64,000 bases of DNA from Jeotgalibaca ciconiae (GCF_003955755.1 NZ_CP034465.1:868001-932000); one strand, 5' to 3'; counted from the stretch's first letter, positions 47,199 through 56,256 are shown. Notes: generated from the sequence alone by a model not told the origin. Numbers and translations are program-made.

Positions 47199-47223
47199 CC
47201 AGCAACGCCTCTTTCACTTGTAT

Positions 47224-48012
47224 TTATTTTACATATCTTCCGTAAATTTCCAATTGGGAAAGTGCTGGGAATGGAGATTCGTCTTCGGCTTTAATTAATT
47301 CTTTAATTTCTACCCAGTCCACGGTTCTCTTTTCCATGTCAAAAAACTGAAGATCAGCATCTTTTTCCAAAGCAATTACTTCTCTTGATCCATCTGAAAA
47401 CTCTAAAGTAGCTTGCGTCCAATAGCTGTCATGAGGAAAATCCGCTCGTAAGGCAATTGCAAAACGATCTACTTCCACTTTTTTGCCAAAATAAACACGT
47501 AAAGCAGCATCCGCTTGTTGGTTGATTCCCCAAGACTGATAAGGCCAATAGCCATGTCCTTCATTAGCCAAGATTCCATCAATGGCATTACGTGCAAAAA
47601 ATGTCGCTTCATTACGTGTTTCTACATTAGCTGATGCATGAGGAAAGGCTTCTTCCTTTTTGTTTTGATCAACAGGATTGAAGGCTAGATTTCGATAGGC
47701 GTATACCTCTTCTTCGCTTGGTATCGAAACGGAAATATAATGTTTTTCTCCAGCAAAGGCATTGATAGGATAAGCATTTTTCAGATTCTTTTGTGAAGGT
47801 AATTCAAATGTCCATGTCTTACCGCTTATAAAAATAATGCTTTCAGCCATGGCATCATCAATTTTCACTTTGACAAATTGCTCTGCGTCGTCTAATTCCA
47901 GTTGAATTCTATCGCCTTCCTGGTAAGTTGATTCATAAAACAAATAGCCGCGCTCTTGAATATTTTTCTCTACAAGTACAGTATCTTCTTGGTTCAGTAT
48001 AGAAAGTTTCAC
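47224..48012 (-). CDS. Unknown cytoplasmic protein with discoidin-like domain
   Basis: About 262 residues from GTG 48012 (GGAGGAG 5 bases upstream; an ATG at 48030 lacks a site). The C-terminal half has a galactose-binding, discoidin-like look (NAIDGILANEGHGYWPYQSW; ALRVYFGKKVEVDRFAI; ATLEFSDGS). The N-terminal part is a second beta-rich region. No signal peptide is visible. The place between a KDG-pathway IclR gene and TauE suggests uronate or oligosaccharide metabolism, but function is unknown. It ends over a TTTCC-N5-GGAAA site. Confidence 0.7.
   Translation of the reverse strand: MKLSILNQEDTVLVEKNIQERGYLFYESTYQEGDRIQLELDDAEQFVKVKIDDAMAESIIFISGKTWTFELPSQKNLKNAYPINAFAGEKHYISVSIPSEEEVYAYRNLAFNPVDQNKKEEAFPHASANVETRNEATFFARNAIDGILANEGHGYWPYQSWGINQQADAALRVYFGKKVEVDRFAIALRADFPHDSYWTQATLEFSDGSREVIALEKDADLQFFDMEKRTVDWVEIKELIKAEDESPFPALSQLEIYGRYVK
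47247..47261. promoter_or_regulatory. KdgR-type operator inside the 3' end of a CDS
   Basis: TTTCCAATTGGGAAA is a perfect palindrome of the class seen before kdgK and kduI. It lies in the last codons of the upstream gene, 49 bases before the TauE start. Confidence 0.55.
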
Positions 48013-48030
48013 TCGTTCTCCTCCATTCAT

Positions 48031-48816
48031 TTATCTAAAACTAGCATTTATTTTTTCTTTCATTTCAAGTACTGCATCGCTTAATTGTTGCAGCATCTCA
48101 TCTGTTGCACGAAAAATAGGGATACTAATACTAAATGCTCCAAGTATCGTTTTTTGACCATTGCCGGTTACGTTCGTGATCGCAGCACCAATGCAATAAA
48201 CACCTTCTTCATTTTCTTCATTGTCTATAGAGAATCCTTGTTGACGAATCCCTTCCAGCTCCGCTAGTAACAATTGAGTACTCGCAATCGTTTTGTCTGT
48301 TTTAGCAACAAAATCATGGTTGTTTATATAATTCAACAATCTTTTATCATCCAGCTCCGCTAGAACTGCTTTTCCCATTCCAGAGCTGTATAAGTCTTTT
48401 GTCTCGCCGATTGCTGAAGAAATACAAACAACTGGACGGCTCGATTGGAATTTATTTACTGTGACAATTTTCTCATTTTGAAATACACCTAAATGAACGG
48501 TTTCATCAAAACGCTCATGAAGCTCCTCTAACTGCTCATATATATGAGATTCTAAATCCATGCGGCTTATTTCTTTAGAGGAGTATTTTATTAATTTGAA
48601 TCCAATCGAATACGTTCGATTCTTCTTGTTTTTAATTACATAACCGATATGTTCTAATGTATCTAAAATTTTAGAAGCAGTCGATTTTGTTAATCTTGTA
48701 TTTTCAGCAATACTTGCCAATGCCTGAGGCTCTTCCGATTCAAATAAGTATTCCAAGATTAAATCTGATTTAATGAGAACTGTTCCATATAGTTTCTTTT
48801 CAGTTACTTCTGCCAT
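48031..48816 (-). CDS. IclR-family regulator, KdgR-like
   Basis: A 261-residue paralogue of the IclR protein at 36840, with the winged helix N-terminal and the effector domain after residue 80 (SSGMGKAVLAEL). ATG 48816 is preferred because AGAGGAGG lies just upstream of it; the frame opens at GTG 48834. Directly after the kduD terminator and leading the unknown gene and TauE, it is a candidate repressor for kduID. Confidence 0.85.
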   Translation of the reverse strand: MAEVTEKKLYGTVLIKSDLILEYLFESEEPQALASIAENTRLTKSTASKILDTLEHIGYVIKNKKNRTYSIGFKLIKYSSKEISRMDLESHIYEQLEELHERFDETVHLGVFQNEKIVTVNKFQSSRPVVCISSAIGETKDLYSSGMGKAVLAELDDKRLLNYINNHDFVAKTDKTIASTQLLLAELEGIRQQGFSIDNEENEEGVYCIGAAITNVTGNGQKTILGAFSISIPIFRATDEMLQQLSDAVLEMKEKINASFR

Positions 48817-48857
48817 TTTTATTCCTCCTCTCACCGTATTTCTATTTTATCAAAAAA

Positions 48858-48890
48858 GGACAGCTTTAGATATCTCATCTAAGGCCGTCC
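48858..48890 (-). terminator. Terminator of kduD
   Basis: GGACGGCCTTAGA / TCTAAAGCTGTCC on the minus strand, followed by TTTTTTG. Confidence 0.82.
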
Positions 48891-48929
48891 TCTCCATTTT
48901 ACCCTATTTTGTGTGCAGTATAGACAATC

Positions 48930-49721
48930 TTAAGGTTGTTTTCCGATAGAAGCTAAAATACCACCGTCTACGAACAAGATGTGTCCATTAACAAAGTCTG
49001 AAGCTTCAGAAGCCAAGAATACGGAAGGTCCTTTTAAGTCTTCTGGCGTTCCCCAACGTGCAGCTGGAGTTTTATCAATAATAAAGTTATTAAATGGATG
49101 ACCTTCTACACGTAATGGAGCTGTTTGTGGTGTTTCAATATAACCAGGTCCAATCCCATTACATTGAATATTGTGTTCACCGTATTCAGCAGCGATATTT
49201 TTTGTTAACATTTTTAGTCCGCCTTTAGCAGCAGCATAGGCACTTACTGTTTCACGGCCTAATTCACTCATCAAGGAACAAATATTAATGATTTTACCAT
49301 GTCCTTTTTCAATCATAGCAGGAATTACTGCTTTTGCCATAATAAATGGACCTGTTAAATCGATATCGATTACTTGGCGCCATTCTGCAGCAGTCATTTC
49401 TACCATTGGAATACGTTTTATGATTCCAGCATTATTTACTAGAATATCAACGGTTCCTACTTCTTCTTCAATTTGTTTGATTAAAGCAGCTACTGCTTCT
49501 TCATTTGTAACATCTGCTACATAGCCGTATGCTTCTAATCCAGCTTCTTTATAGGCAGCCAACCCACTGTCAACTAGCTCTTGATTGATATCGTTGAATA
49601 CCACTTTTGCGCCAGCTTGTCCCAAAGCACTCGCGATTGAGAAGCCAATTCCGTAAGATGCTCCAGTTACTAAAGCTACTTTACCTTTTAATGAAAATGA
49701 ATCCATGCTAAAATTTGTCAT
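48930..49721 (-). CDS. kduD: SDR oxidoreductase, KduD/gluconate 5-dehydrogenase type
   Basis: A 263-residue classical short-chain dehydrogenase: TGASYGIG (19-26) binds NAD(P), NNAG at 95-98 and S148, Y161, K165 form the catalytic set. In context, 66 bases after kduI, it reduces 2,5-diketo-3-deoxygluconate to KDG as in pectin or glycosaminoglycan breakdown. The name gluconate 5-dehydrogenase is a common database label for the same group. Confidence 0.88.
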   Translation of the reverse strand: MTNFSMDSFSLKGKVALVTGASYGIGFSIASALGQAGAKVVFNDINQELVDSGLAAYKEAGLEAYGYVADVTNEEAVAALIKQIEEEVGTVDILVNNAGIIKRIPMVEMTAAEWRQVIDIDLTGPFIMAKAVIPAMIEKGHGKIINICSLMSELGRETVSAYAAAKGGLKMLTKNIAAEYGEHNIQCNGIGPGYIETPQTAPLRVEGHPFNNFIIDKTPAARWGTPEDLKGPSVFLASEASDFVNGHILFVDGGILASIGKQP

Positions 49722-49787
49722 TTCTTTTCCTCCTGAACGGAAATATCTTTTTTTGAATAACAGATATCTTGATTAATCTTGCAGTTT

Positions 49788-50630
49788 TTATTTTAAATCT
49801 TGCATAGCAACGTGATCCATATCTTCATAAGTGATGTTTTCTCCACACATTGCCCAAATGAATGTATAATCACTTGTTCCAACACCCGTATGGATAGACC
49901 AGCTTGGTGAGATAATTGCTTGTTCATTCGATAATACTAAATGTTTCGTTGCATCAGGTTCACCCATGAAGTGGAACACACGTGTATCAGCTTCCATATC
50001 AAAGTATAGGTATGTTTCCATACGTCTTTCATGTGTATGAGCTGGCATTGTATTCCAAGAGCTTCCTTCAGATAAAATTGTATAACCCATTTGCAATTGG
50101 CAGCTTTCACATACATTTGGATGAATGTATTGGTAAATACTGCGTTTGTTCAACGTTTTACTGTCTCCCGTTACTTTTGGAGTGATGTTAGCAATAGCAA
50201 TTTTCACTGTTGGATATACTTTATGAGCTGGTGTAGAAACTACATAGAATTTTGCTGGATTGTTTGCATCATCAGATTTGAAACGAATATCTTTTGTTTC
50301 TTTTCCAATATAGTAGCCATCTTGTTTTACCATTGGCTCTTCTTTTCCTTCGATGATAATTGATCCAGGTCCACCAATGTTGATTACACCTAGTTCACGT
50401 CTTTCCAAGAAGTATTCTACTCCTAGTGACTTATTCAAAACAATTTCTAATTCTTTATCAGTCGGTGTTACTCCACCAAAGATTTGACGGTCATGATGGG
50501 TATAGTTTAATACAACCTTACCAGCTGTGAAAATTTCTTCTGCTAAAAAATCTTCGCGCAATTCTTCTGTTGAATGATGAACAATGTTTTTTGGCCCTTG
50601 AGAGTAATACGTCTTGTAAGCTGTTTCCAT
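49788..50630 (-). CDS. kduI: 5-dehydro-4-deoxy-D-glucuronate isomerase
   Basis: A 280-residue cupin-type isomerase. The metal ligands H198, H200, E205 and H247 lie in HTHERRMETY and WSIHTG. It isomerises the linear unsaturated uronate to 2,5-diketo-3-deoxygluconate, feeding KduD then KdgK. It is first in the kduI-kduD operon with its promoter, cre and KdgR-type operators directly upstream. RBS AAAAGGAG precedes the start. Confidence 0.95.
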   Translation of the reverse strand: METAYKTYYSQGPKNIVHHSTEELREDFLAEEIFTAGKVVLNYTHHDRQIFGGVTPTDKELEIVLNKSLGVEYFLERRELGVINIGGPGSIIIEGKEEPMVKQDGYYIGKETKDIRFKSDDANNPAKFYVVSTPAHKVYPTVKIAIANITPKVTGDSKTLNKRSIYQYIHPNVCESCQLQMGYTILSEGSSWNTMPAHTHERRMETYLYFDMEADTRVFHFMGEPDATKHLVLSNEQAIISPSWSIHTGVGTSDYTFIWAMCGENITYEDMDHVAMQDLK

Positions 50631-50688
50631 TAATAAAATCTCCTTTTAATATATAATTACGTGTGAATAAGAATTATCCACCGTTTTG

Positions 50689-50703
50689 TTTCCTTATGGG
50701 AAA
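50689..50703. promoter_or_regulatory. KdgR-type operator downstream of the kduI promoter
   Basis: TTTCCTTATGGGAAA, spacer 5. Another half-site (CATTTGGAAAC) lies at about 50715-50725, near the expected start of transcription. Confidence 0.65.
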
Positions 50704-50734
50704 TGTTGAAATACCATTTGGAAACTATATGCTC

Positions 50735-50772
50735 ATGTTAGTCCACTTCTCTATCTTTGTCAAGCGTTTTCA
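50735..50772 (-). promoter_or_regulatory. kduI promoter with overlapping cre
   Basis: TTGACA (50763-50758) and TAACAT (50740-50735) with a 17-base spacer on the minus strand. A cre-like TGAAAACGCTTGAC at 50759-50772 overlaps the -35. The combination predicts CcpA repression plus IclR control. Confidence 0.7.
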
Positions 50773-50810
50773 CTGTTTTCATTTCTTATTTAGCATATTT
50801 TAAAAATTCG

Positions 50811-50825
50811 TTTCCTAATTAGAAA
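50811..50825. promoter_or_regulatory. KdgR-type operator upstream of the kduI promoter
   Basis: TTTCCTAATTAGAAA with one mismatch in the right arm. Confidence 0.5.
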
Positions 50826-50913
50826 TAAAGGGATTTGTTTTAAAAAAGCAGAAAAGCAAAAAAAAGAGCTGATCCTGTATTATAGCTCCATTGATAAGAC
50901 TTTTAAATCTTCA

Positions 50914-50941
50914 TTGACTTCTCAACCCCACTCTATATAAT
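50914..50941 (+). promoter_or_regulatory. Promoter of the SatP-like gene
   Basis: TTGACT and TATAAT with a 16-base spacer, 47 bases upstream of the start. The gap 50631-50987 otherwise holds only the kduI control sites. Confidence 0.75.
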
Positions 50942-50987
50942 TCAAGATAGTGTGTTTTCACAACTATATTAAGAGGAGTTATATAAA

Positions 50988-51575
50988 TTGGATAAAGAAA
51001 AAATAATCTCTTTCAAAGAGATAACAGCGAATCCGGCGCCGCTTGGCTTGTTAGGGTTTGGTATGACGACGGTATTATTAAATATTCATAATGCTGGATT
51101 CTTCCCTATGGATGCTATGATTTTAGCAATGGGAGTTTTTTTTGGAGGTTTCGCTCAGGTTATCGCTGGTATTATGGAGTTTAAAAAGAATAATACTTTC
51201 GGTACAACTGCTTTTACTTCCTATGGATTCTTCTGGTTATCTTTGGTTGGTCTGAACATCTTACCAATAATGGGATTAGGTGAAGTGCCCTCTTCTCTTT
51301 CTATGGCAGCTTATTTATTTATGTGGGGTATTTTCACGCTTGGAATGTTTATTGGAACGCTACGTATCAGCAGAGCTTTACAAGTTGTATTTGGTACACT
51401 AGCTGTTCTTTTCTTCTTATTAGCGATTGGCAATTTTACAGCTTCAACTATGATTTTGACTATCGCAGGCTATGAAGGTATTTTCTGTGGTTTTTCAGCT
51501 ATCTATGCTGCGTTAGCACAAGTATTAAATGAGCTTTATGGAAAAACTGTTTTACCAATTGGTGAAATGGATTAA
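50988..51575 (+). CDS. GPR1/FUN34/YaaH-family acetate/succinate transporter
   Basis: A 195-residue six-helix protein with the family signature [14 protein letters not shown] (residues 15-28). SatP-like members carry acetate or succinate with protons. It starts at TTG 50988 behind GAGGAG. It stands as a single gene with a terminator shared with the GTPase gene. Confidence 0.85.
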   Translation: MDKEKIISFKEITANPAPLGLLGFGMTTVLLNIHNAGFFPMDAMILAMGVFFGGFAQVIAGIMEFKKNNTFGTTAFTSYGFFWLSLVGLNILPIMGLGEVPSSLSMAAYLFMWGIFTLGMFIGTLRISRALQVVFGTLAVLFFLLAIGNFTASTMILTIAGYEGIFCGFSAIYAALAQVLNELYGKTVLPIGEMD

Positions 51576-51600
51576 GCTCGCTGAGTAATTAACAGACAAA

Positions 51601-51638
51601 AAAATAGGAGGCCTGCCTTATGGTACGCCTCCTATTTC
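51601..51638. terminator. Bidirectional terminator
   Basis: AAATAGGAGGC / GCCTCCTATTT with a 14-base loop, between convergent genes. Confidence 0.87.
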
Positions 51639-51650
51639 TATTGTCATTTT

Positions 51651-52853
51651 TTATTCTTTTTGTGTGTTCTTAAACCTGCTGATCATTCTTTGAATAATGT
51701 TCTCTTTTTTATTTTTTCTTTCATTAGATGCTTTTAATTTACTTTTTTTCAATTGCTCCTGTAATTTTTCTTTCATTAACTCGCTTATTTCCTGCAAGTC
51801 AGGAGTCTCTCCTGCAACTTCTCTTTTAGCAATGAAGGCTAAAACTTCAATATAACTCATAGCCAAAGCTGAAGTTAATACCGAAGCAGTGCCTCCACTA
51901 ATAATCCCTCCTGCTATGGTGCCTGCTCCAGGAATTAATTTTATTAAGTTGGATACGATGTATCTGCCTAGGTAAGTAGCGCCACTCGTTCCTCCCACTG
52001 CTCCTAAAATGCTGGCAATGTTCGTACGATCCATTGAAATTCCAAAAATAGCAGTAATATGTGCCATCATGGTAATTTGCATGGGGACGAGTAATGTAGC
52101 ATCAGAAAATGGTATGGGCGTGAAACCTACTCCAAAAGTTGTGGTAACATATCTCATTGCCCAACGCCTGGCTGCTTGCGCTTTTCGTTCAATATCCACT
52201 TGTTGGGCATTGTTAAAAGCTTTTTGAACGTCCTCTGGAATTACTTCAAATGTTAGGGCAATTAACTCTTTGAGTCCTTTGCGAGGAATAACTAACTCAT
52301 CCGATATAACAAAGGGTTCTGCCATAATCGTCAATACGGAAACAATATCTAGATGCAGTTTTTCGATATACTGTTTAAAGTCTTCCGCAGGCTTTCCAAT
52401 CGATTGTGTTAAAACAATAATTACAGGGACTTCCTCAGTTAACTCATTGATAAATTGAATTTCTGACTCTTCAATCCGCGATGAGTTCGCATTGATACAG
52501 TAGTAGATTACGTGTATCGCTTCTTCTGGCCCTTTTTCTCGATTCGTTTTTAGTGCTCCAAAAACTTCAGCACGCACATCTGATTGGACAGATTCACTGA
52601 GCTCTAAACCGCGTGTATCATAAAGAACAATTGGAATACCCTCTTTAGCAATTTTTCTTAAATGCTTGGTAATCGGCTTCCCAATCCCGGTACTTGCTAA
52701 TCGTTCCCGAAAAACATTGTTAACCAAGGTACTTTTCCCAACCCCAGTCTTTCCTACGATCATAACATTTACAGGATTCATTTTTTTTACTTCTTCCTGT
52801 GTTTTGTTCAATAAATCTTCTACTAAAGTAAAATCTAAATTGTCTTTCACCAT
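51651..52853 (-). CDS. GTPase with C-terminal membrane-associated domain
   Basis: A 400-residue protein. G1 GKTGVGKS (34-41), G3 DTRG (79-82) and G4-like TQS (about 160) are seen. The C-terminal part is glycine-rich and hydrophobic, resembling DUF697 of YcjF/Era-like proteins. ATG 52853 is chosen because AAGGAG lies upstream; the frame opens further up. The TetR gene lies just upstream with a short gap, so regulation by it is likely. Cell envelope or stress roles are guesses. Confidence 0.8.
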   Translation of the reverse strand: MVKDNLDFTLVEDLLNKTQEEVKKMNPVNVMIVGKTGVGKSTLVNNVFRERLASTGIGKPITKHLRKIAKEGIPIVLYDTRGLELSESVQSDVRAEVFGALKTNREKGPEEAIHVIYYCINANSSRIEESEIQFINELTEEVPVIIVLTQSIGKPAEDFKQYIEKLHLDIVSVLTIMAEPFVISDELVIPRKGLKELIALTFEVIPEDVQKAFNNAQQVDIERKAQAARRWAMRYVTTTFGVGFTPIPFSDATLLVPMQITMMAHITAIFGISMDRTNIASILGAVGGTSGATYLGRYIVSNLIKLIPGAGTIAGGIISGGTASVLTSALAMSYIEVLAFIAKREVAGETPDLQEISELMKEKLQEQLKKSKLKASNERKNKKENIIQRMISRFKNTQKE

Positions 52854-52922
52854 CAGAATCAACTCCTTATAGAAAAACAAAGAGGAGCCATTTATCATAT
52901 CCGGCTCCCTTTCCAACACTAA

Positions 52923-53534
52923 CTATTCATTTGATTCATTAAAAATGCCAGCCACATGATTAAAAAATAATTCATAACCATATTCTGCCATTTGATAAGT
53001 AGTTTCACGCATATCATCTTGGAGCCATGTATGAATAAGTCCTTGATAAGCGTATGAAACAGCTGACGCTAGGTATATAGGAGGAACTGAACCATCCAAC
53101 TTTATAAAAATATCAGCAAAGTGATCTTTTAAAATTTCATTGAATTTATGGTGAAAAGAGTAACTGCTATTTTCACTCGTTAAGCTTTTGATAAAGCGAT
53201 GGTGATCTTTTACATATTCAAATATAGCCGCAATGGAGTGGATAATTTCATCTTTTTCTTTTTCAGGAGAGCCATTCTCAACTGCTCTAGAAATAATAAC
53301 TGCCCCCATTTCTCTTAACTCTATAAGTAACTGATTAACACTCTTTTCAAATAAATCAAACTTATCTATATAGTGTAAGTAAAAGGTTCCGCGGTTAATT
53401 CCTGCCAGATCTGTTATTTCTTTTACTGTGATTTCTTCAATCGCTTTTTGTTCCAATAATTCTGTCAAAGCGTTTAAAATCTCTTTTTTTGTTCGAATCA
53501 CGCGACGATCAGTCTGCTTAGCATTTGTTTTCAT
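52923..53534 (-). CDS. TetR-family regulator
   Basis: A 203-residue TetR protein with an N-terminal helix-turn-helix (ITVKEITDLAGINRGTFYLHY, near residues 35-55) and a C-terminal ligand domain of the TetR_C_7-like type. It is upstream of the GTPase gene with a 69-base gap. Ligand is unknown. RBS GGAGGC precedes the ATG. Confidence 0.85.
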   Translation of the reverse strand: MKTNAKQTDRRVIRTKKEILNALTELLEQKAIEEITVKEITDLAGINRGTFYLHYIDKFDLFEKSVNQLLIELREMGAVIISRAVENGSPEKEKDEIIHSIAAIFEYVKDHHRFIKSLTSENSSYSFHHKFNEILKDHFADIFIKLDGSVPPIYLASAVSYAYQGLIHTWLQDDMRETTYQMAEYGYELFFNHVAGIFNESNE

Positions 53535-53676
53535 GATAGCCTCCTCTTGTCTTTTAAATATTCAATTTATTTCTCTATTGATTAGTATTATTATAATATA
53601 ACCGTCTCCTAATTAACAACATTTTTGCCAGAAAAGTTGAATAGTGGTGTCTTTGTTGATTAAAAAGCTCAATTAT

Positions 53677-53736
53677 TTGATTCTTCTCTGAAGTACGCCT
53701 ATAATTTATATAGAAGAGTTCGATCACTGAACTCTT
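53677..53736 (+). promoter_or_regulatory. dps promoter and 5'-UTR hairpin
   Basis: TTGATT (53677-53682) and TATAAT (53700-53705) with a 17-base spacer. An AAGAGTTC / GAACTCTT stem with a 7-base loop at 53714-53736 would fold near the mRNA 5' end. No clear PerR box is visible. Confidence 0.65.
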
Positions 53737-53776
53737 ATGATGAATTACATTTTATAATTGAGAGAGGGGAATATGA

Positions 53777-54280
53777 ATGACAACAGATAATAATCGAGCA
53801 GCTCGTAATCCAGTAACAGCAAAAGACAATCAAAAAGTACAAGAATTGGTGAACAAAATCGTTGCAACAGAAGCAGTTTATATCTTTAAGCTATACCATC
53901 GTCATTTTTACGTAAAAGGAACCCACTTCTTTGTTCTACATGAAAAATTTGAAGAGCTTTATACAAATGCAACAGAAGTGTTTGATGAAATTGCAGAACG
54001 TTTGCTAGCAATTGGCGGTCAGCCATACAGTTCAATGACTCAATTCCTTGAACATTCTATATTAGAAGACTATCCACAAAATAACAATACTCCTGAAGCA
54101 GACATGGTTCGCGATACAATCAGTGACATTGAAGCAATCGTTAACTTGTTAGTAGAAGGTATTGAATTAACAGGAGAAGTCGGTGACTCTGTTACAGAAG
54201 ATATCCTCATCGGATATAAAACGGAATACGATAAACAGCTATGGATGTTAAATGCATTTTTAGGAAACGAAATGTCATAA
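53777..54280 (+). CDS. dps: Dps-family DNA-protection ferritin
   Basis: A 167-residue Dps. The inter-subunit ferroxidase site residues lie in YHRHFYVKGTHFFVLHEKFEEL and DEIAER (about 40-75). It oxidises Fe2+ with H2O2 and protects DNA. This suits an organism that has GlpO and so makes peroxide. Normal length, own promoter, good RBS GAGAGAGGGG. Confidence 0.92.
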   Translation: MTTDNNRAARNPVTAKDNQKVQELVNKIVATEAVYIFKLYHRHFYVKGTHFFVLHEKFEELYTNATEVFDEIAERLLAIGGQPYSSMTQFLEHSILEDYPQNNNTPEADMVRDTISDIEAIVNLLVEGIELTGEVGDSVTEDILIGYKTEYDKQLWMLNAFLGNEMS

Positions 54281-54292
54281 GACGAATATAGC

Positions 54293-54334
54293 AAAAAGAG
54301 TTAAGGCACATTGAAATGCCTTAACTCTTTTTTT
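54293..54334. terminator. Bidirectional terminator
   Basis: AAAAAGAGTTAAGGCA / TGCCTTAACTCTTTTT with an 8-base loop. Confidence 0.9.
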
Positions 54335-54342
54335 TATCCATT

Positions 54343-55047
54343 TTAGTTTCTTCTGCGATTTCCGCCAAACAACATGACTAGACGTAATAGCTGCAGAAAA
54401 CTCATGATTGCTGCTGCAACATATGTGAGAGCTGCCGCATTTAATACTTTTCTAGCTTTCGGTACTTCATCTCTTTCCAGAATTCCGCCGCCATCCAGAA
54501 TTTGCAAAGCTCTTCTAGAAGCATTAAATTCTACTGGCAGAGTGACTACTTGGAATATAAACGTTAGTGAGAATAACAAAATACCCATTTGAATGAGAAA
54601 ATCTGCTCCACCCATAAAAAGCCCAATTAAAATCATCGGCATGGAGATGGTCTGTCCAAAATTCACCACTGGGACTAACGCAGCACGAGCTCGTAATGGA
54701 ATGTAATTCTCTTGATCTTGAATCGCATGTCCCACTTCATGGGCAGCTACTCCAATCGCAGCCACAGATGTGGATTGTGCCGTAGCATCTGATAAGCGTA
54801 AAACTTTGTCTCGCGGATCATAGTGATCTGTTAAGTCCCCTTGAATCCGTTCGACACGAACATCATAGATCCTTGATTTTTCTAGAATATACTGGGCAGC
54901 TTGAGTGGCTGTATAACCTTTTTTGCTTAATTCTTTACTGTATTTAGAAAAGCTACTTTTAACATATGCTTGAGCGATTAAAGAAATCACTAAACCAAGT
55001 ATAATCAATAGATAAGTAGAATCAATCGGAAAATACATAAATGGCAT
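54343..55047 (-). CDS. YugP-family zinc metallopeptidase
   Basis: A 234-residue integral membrane peptidase. HEVGH is at 103-107, with hydrophobic helices at both ends. The family (Zn_peptidase_2) acts at the membrane; substrates are unclear. It is a single gene. RBS AGGAGG is present. Confidence 0.87.
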   Translation of the reverse strand: MPFMYFPIDSTYLLIILGLVISLIAQAYVKSSFSKYSKELSKKGYTATQAAQYILEKSRIYDVRVERIQGDLTDHYDPRDKVLRLSDATAQSTSVAAIGVAAHEVGHAIQDQENYIPLRARAALVPVVNFGQTISMPMILIGLFMGGADFLIQMGILLFSLTFIFQVVTLPVEFNASRRALQILDGGGILERDEVPKARKVLNAAALTYVAAAIMSFLQLLRLVMLFGGNRRRN

Positions 55048-55118
55048 CTTTTTTCCTCCTTTTTTTGAAAATTATAGATGTAAAATAAGAATTTTTTGTG
55101 AAGTTTTTCTTATTTGTA

Positions 55119-55742
55119 TTATAAGATCGTATCCGATTTTTTCATCAGTTGATGGTATCTTTCGATGCGCCTTTGTTTTGTTTCATCAATTCGAGAATCA
55201 AATCCATCAACAAAGTGACCATAAACTTGTGACCAATTATCGACTCTCGTAAATGGCACTTGAATTCCCTCATTCAACTTCGCTGTATACAAAATTCCTG
55301 TTCCATTAAAATTTTCCAGCTGTTTGATCGTATCGTCAATTAAATAATCCGCATTGACAACTTGCTTATTTCCACAAAAGATAAAATAATGTGGATTTAA
55401 AAATGGAAAATGTTCCTCCAGCCAGCTATATTTATCGAAAAAAGTTCCTGGCACTTCCATAGCTGCTGTTGCGATATAAACATTATATTTTTCATTGAGA
55501 GATTCTACTACTTCAATCGCATCTTTCTTCACCGCTAAATCTCTCGTAAAACCAGGCTTATTGAATTCTTCCAAAATAAACTCGATCATTTCATTAGTAA
55601 TTTTTTCTTCTTTCCCTACTTTCGCTAAATCATTCGGCGTAAATTCCTCATTATAAGTTTCGTTAAAAATTGTTAACATTTTTTCTGTTGTTCCGCAAAG
55701 AACATCGTCCATATCAATTGCTATACTGAATTGTTTGTCCAC
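55119..55742 (-). CDS. 5'(3')-deoxyribonucleotidase-type HAD hydrolase
   Basis: A 207-residue HAD-family protein. The nucleophile lies in IDMDDVLCG (9-17) and the C-terminal motif in NADYLIDDT. This resembles NT5C-like deoxyribonucleotidases that dephosphorylate nucleoside monophosphates. The start is GTG 55742 with TAGGGGG upstream. Confidence 0.82.
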   Translation of the reverse strand: MDKQFSIAIDMDDVLCGTTEKMLTIFNETYNEEFTPNDLAKVGKEEKITNEMIEFILEEFNKPGFTRDLAVKKDAIEVVESLNEKYNVYIATAAMEVPGTFFDKYSWLEEHFPFLNPHYFIFCGNKQVVNADYLIDDTIKQLENFNGTGILYTAKLNEGIQVPFTRVDNWSQVYGHFVDGFDSRIDETKQRRIERYHQLMKKSDTIL

Positions 55743-55870
55743 CGATAACTGGCCCCCTAATGAAACATACTTCTTTTCTATATTGTATCATATTTGATAT
55801 CATTTGATTCTTCCAAAGAACAGCTCTATAATTTAATTTGTAAGAGGATATAAAAAGGAGAGAGATAGAC

Positions 55871-56203
55871 ATGGAAGAATCTGTAAAAGACTTGATGCAA
55901 AAGCTGACAGACTGTATTACTGCTTGTAACCATTGTTTTGACCAATGCCTCCAAGAAGATGACGTAAAGCATATGACTGAATGTATTCGGACTGATCGAG
56001 AATGTGCCGACATTTGTACCATTGCCCTTAGTTTCTTGACACGTGAAGGTAGCTTGAAAGCTGATTTGCTTCAATTATGTGCCATTACTTGTCAAGCATG
56101 TGGAGATGAATGTGAAAAACATAGCCATGACCATTGTCAAGAATGTGCAAAAGCTTGCTTTGCTTGCGCAGAAGCTTGTCGAACACATCCATTAATTGCA
56201 TAA
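55871..56203 (+). CDS. Four-helix-bundle copper-storage protein (Csp-like)
   Basis: A 110-residue cytoplasmic protein with 16 cysteines (CxxxC and CxxC spacings along helices at 15, 19, 22, 26, 38, 45, 49, 70-103) and several histidines near the C-terminus. Csp proteins fill a four-helix bundle with many Cu(I) ions. No signal peptide, so a cytosolic Csp3-like form. No copper operon lies beside it. RBS GGAGAGAG. Confidence 0.85.
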   Translation: MEESVKDLMQKLTDCITACNHCFDQCLQEDDVKHMTECIRTDRECADICTIALSFLTREGSLKADLLQLCAITCQACGDECEKHSHDHCQECAKACFACAEACRTHPLIA

Positions 56204-56218
56204 TTAAGTAGAACATGA

Positions 56219-56256
56219 AAGAGGGGATGAGCAAAAAGCTCATCCCCTTCCTTTAT
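56219..56256. terminator. Terminator between convergent genes
   Basis: AGGGGATGAGC / GCTCATCCCCT with a 5-base A loop and a downstream T-rich tail. Confidence 0.85.
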
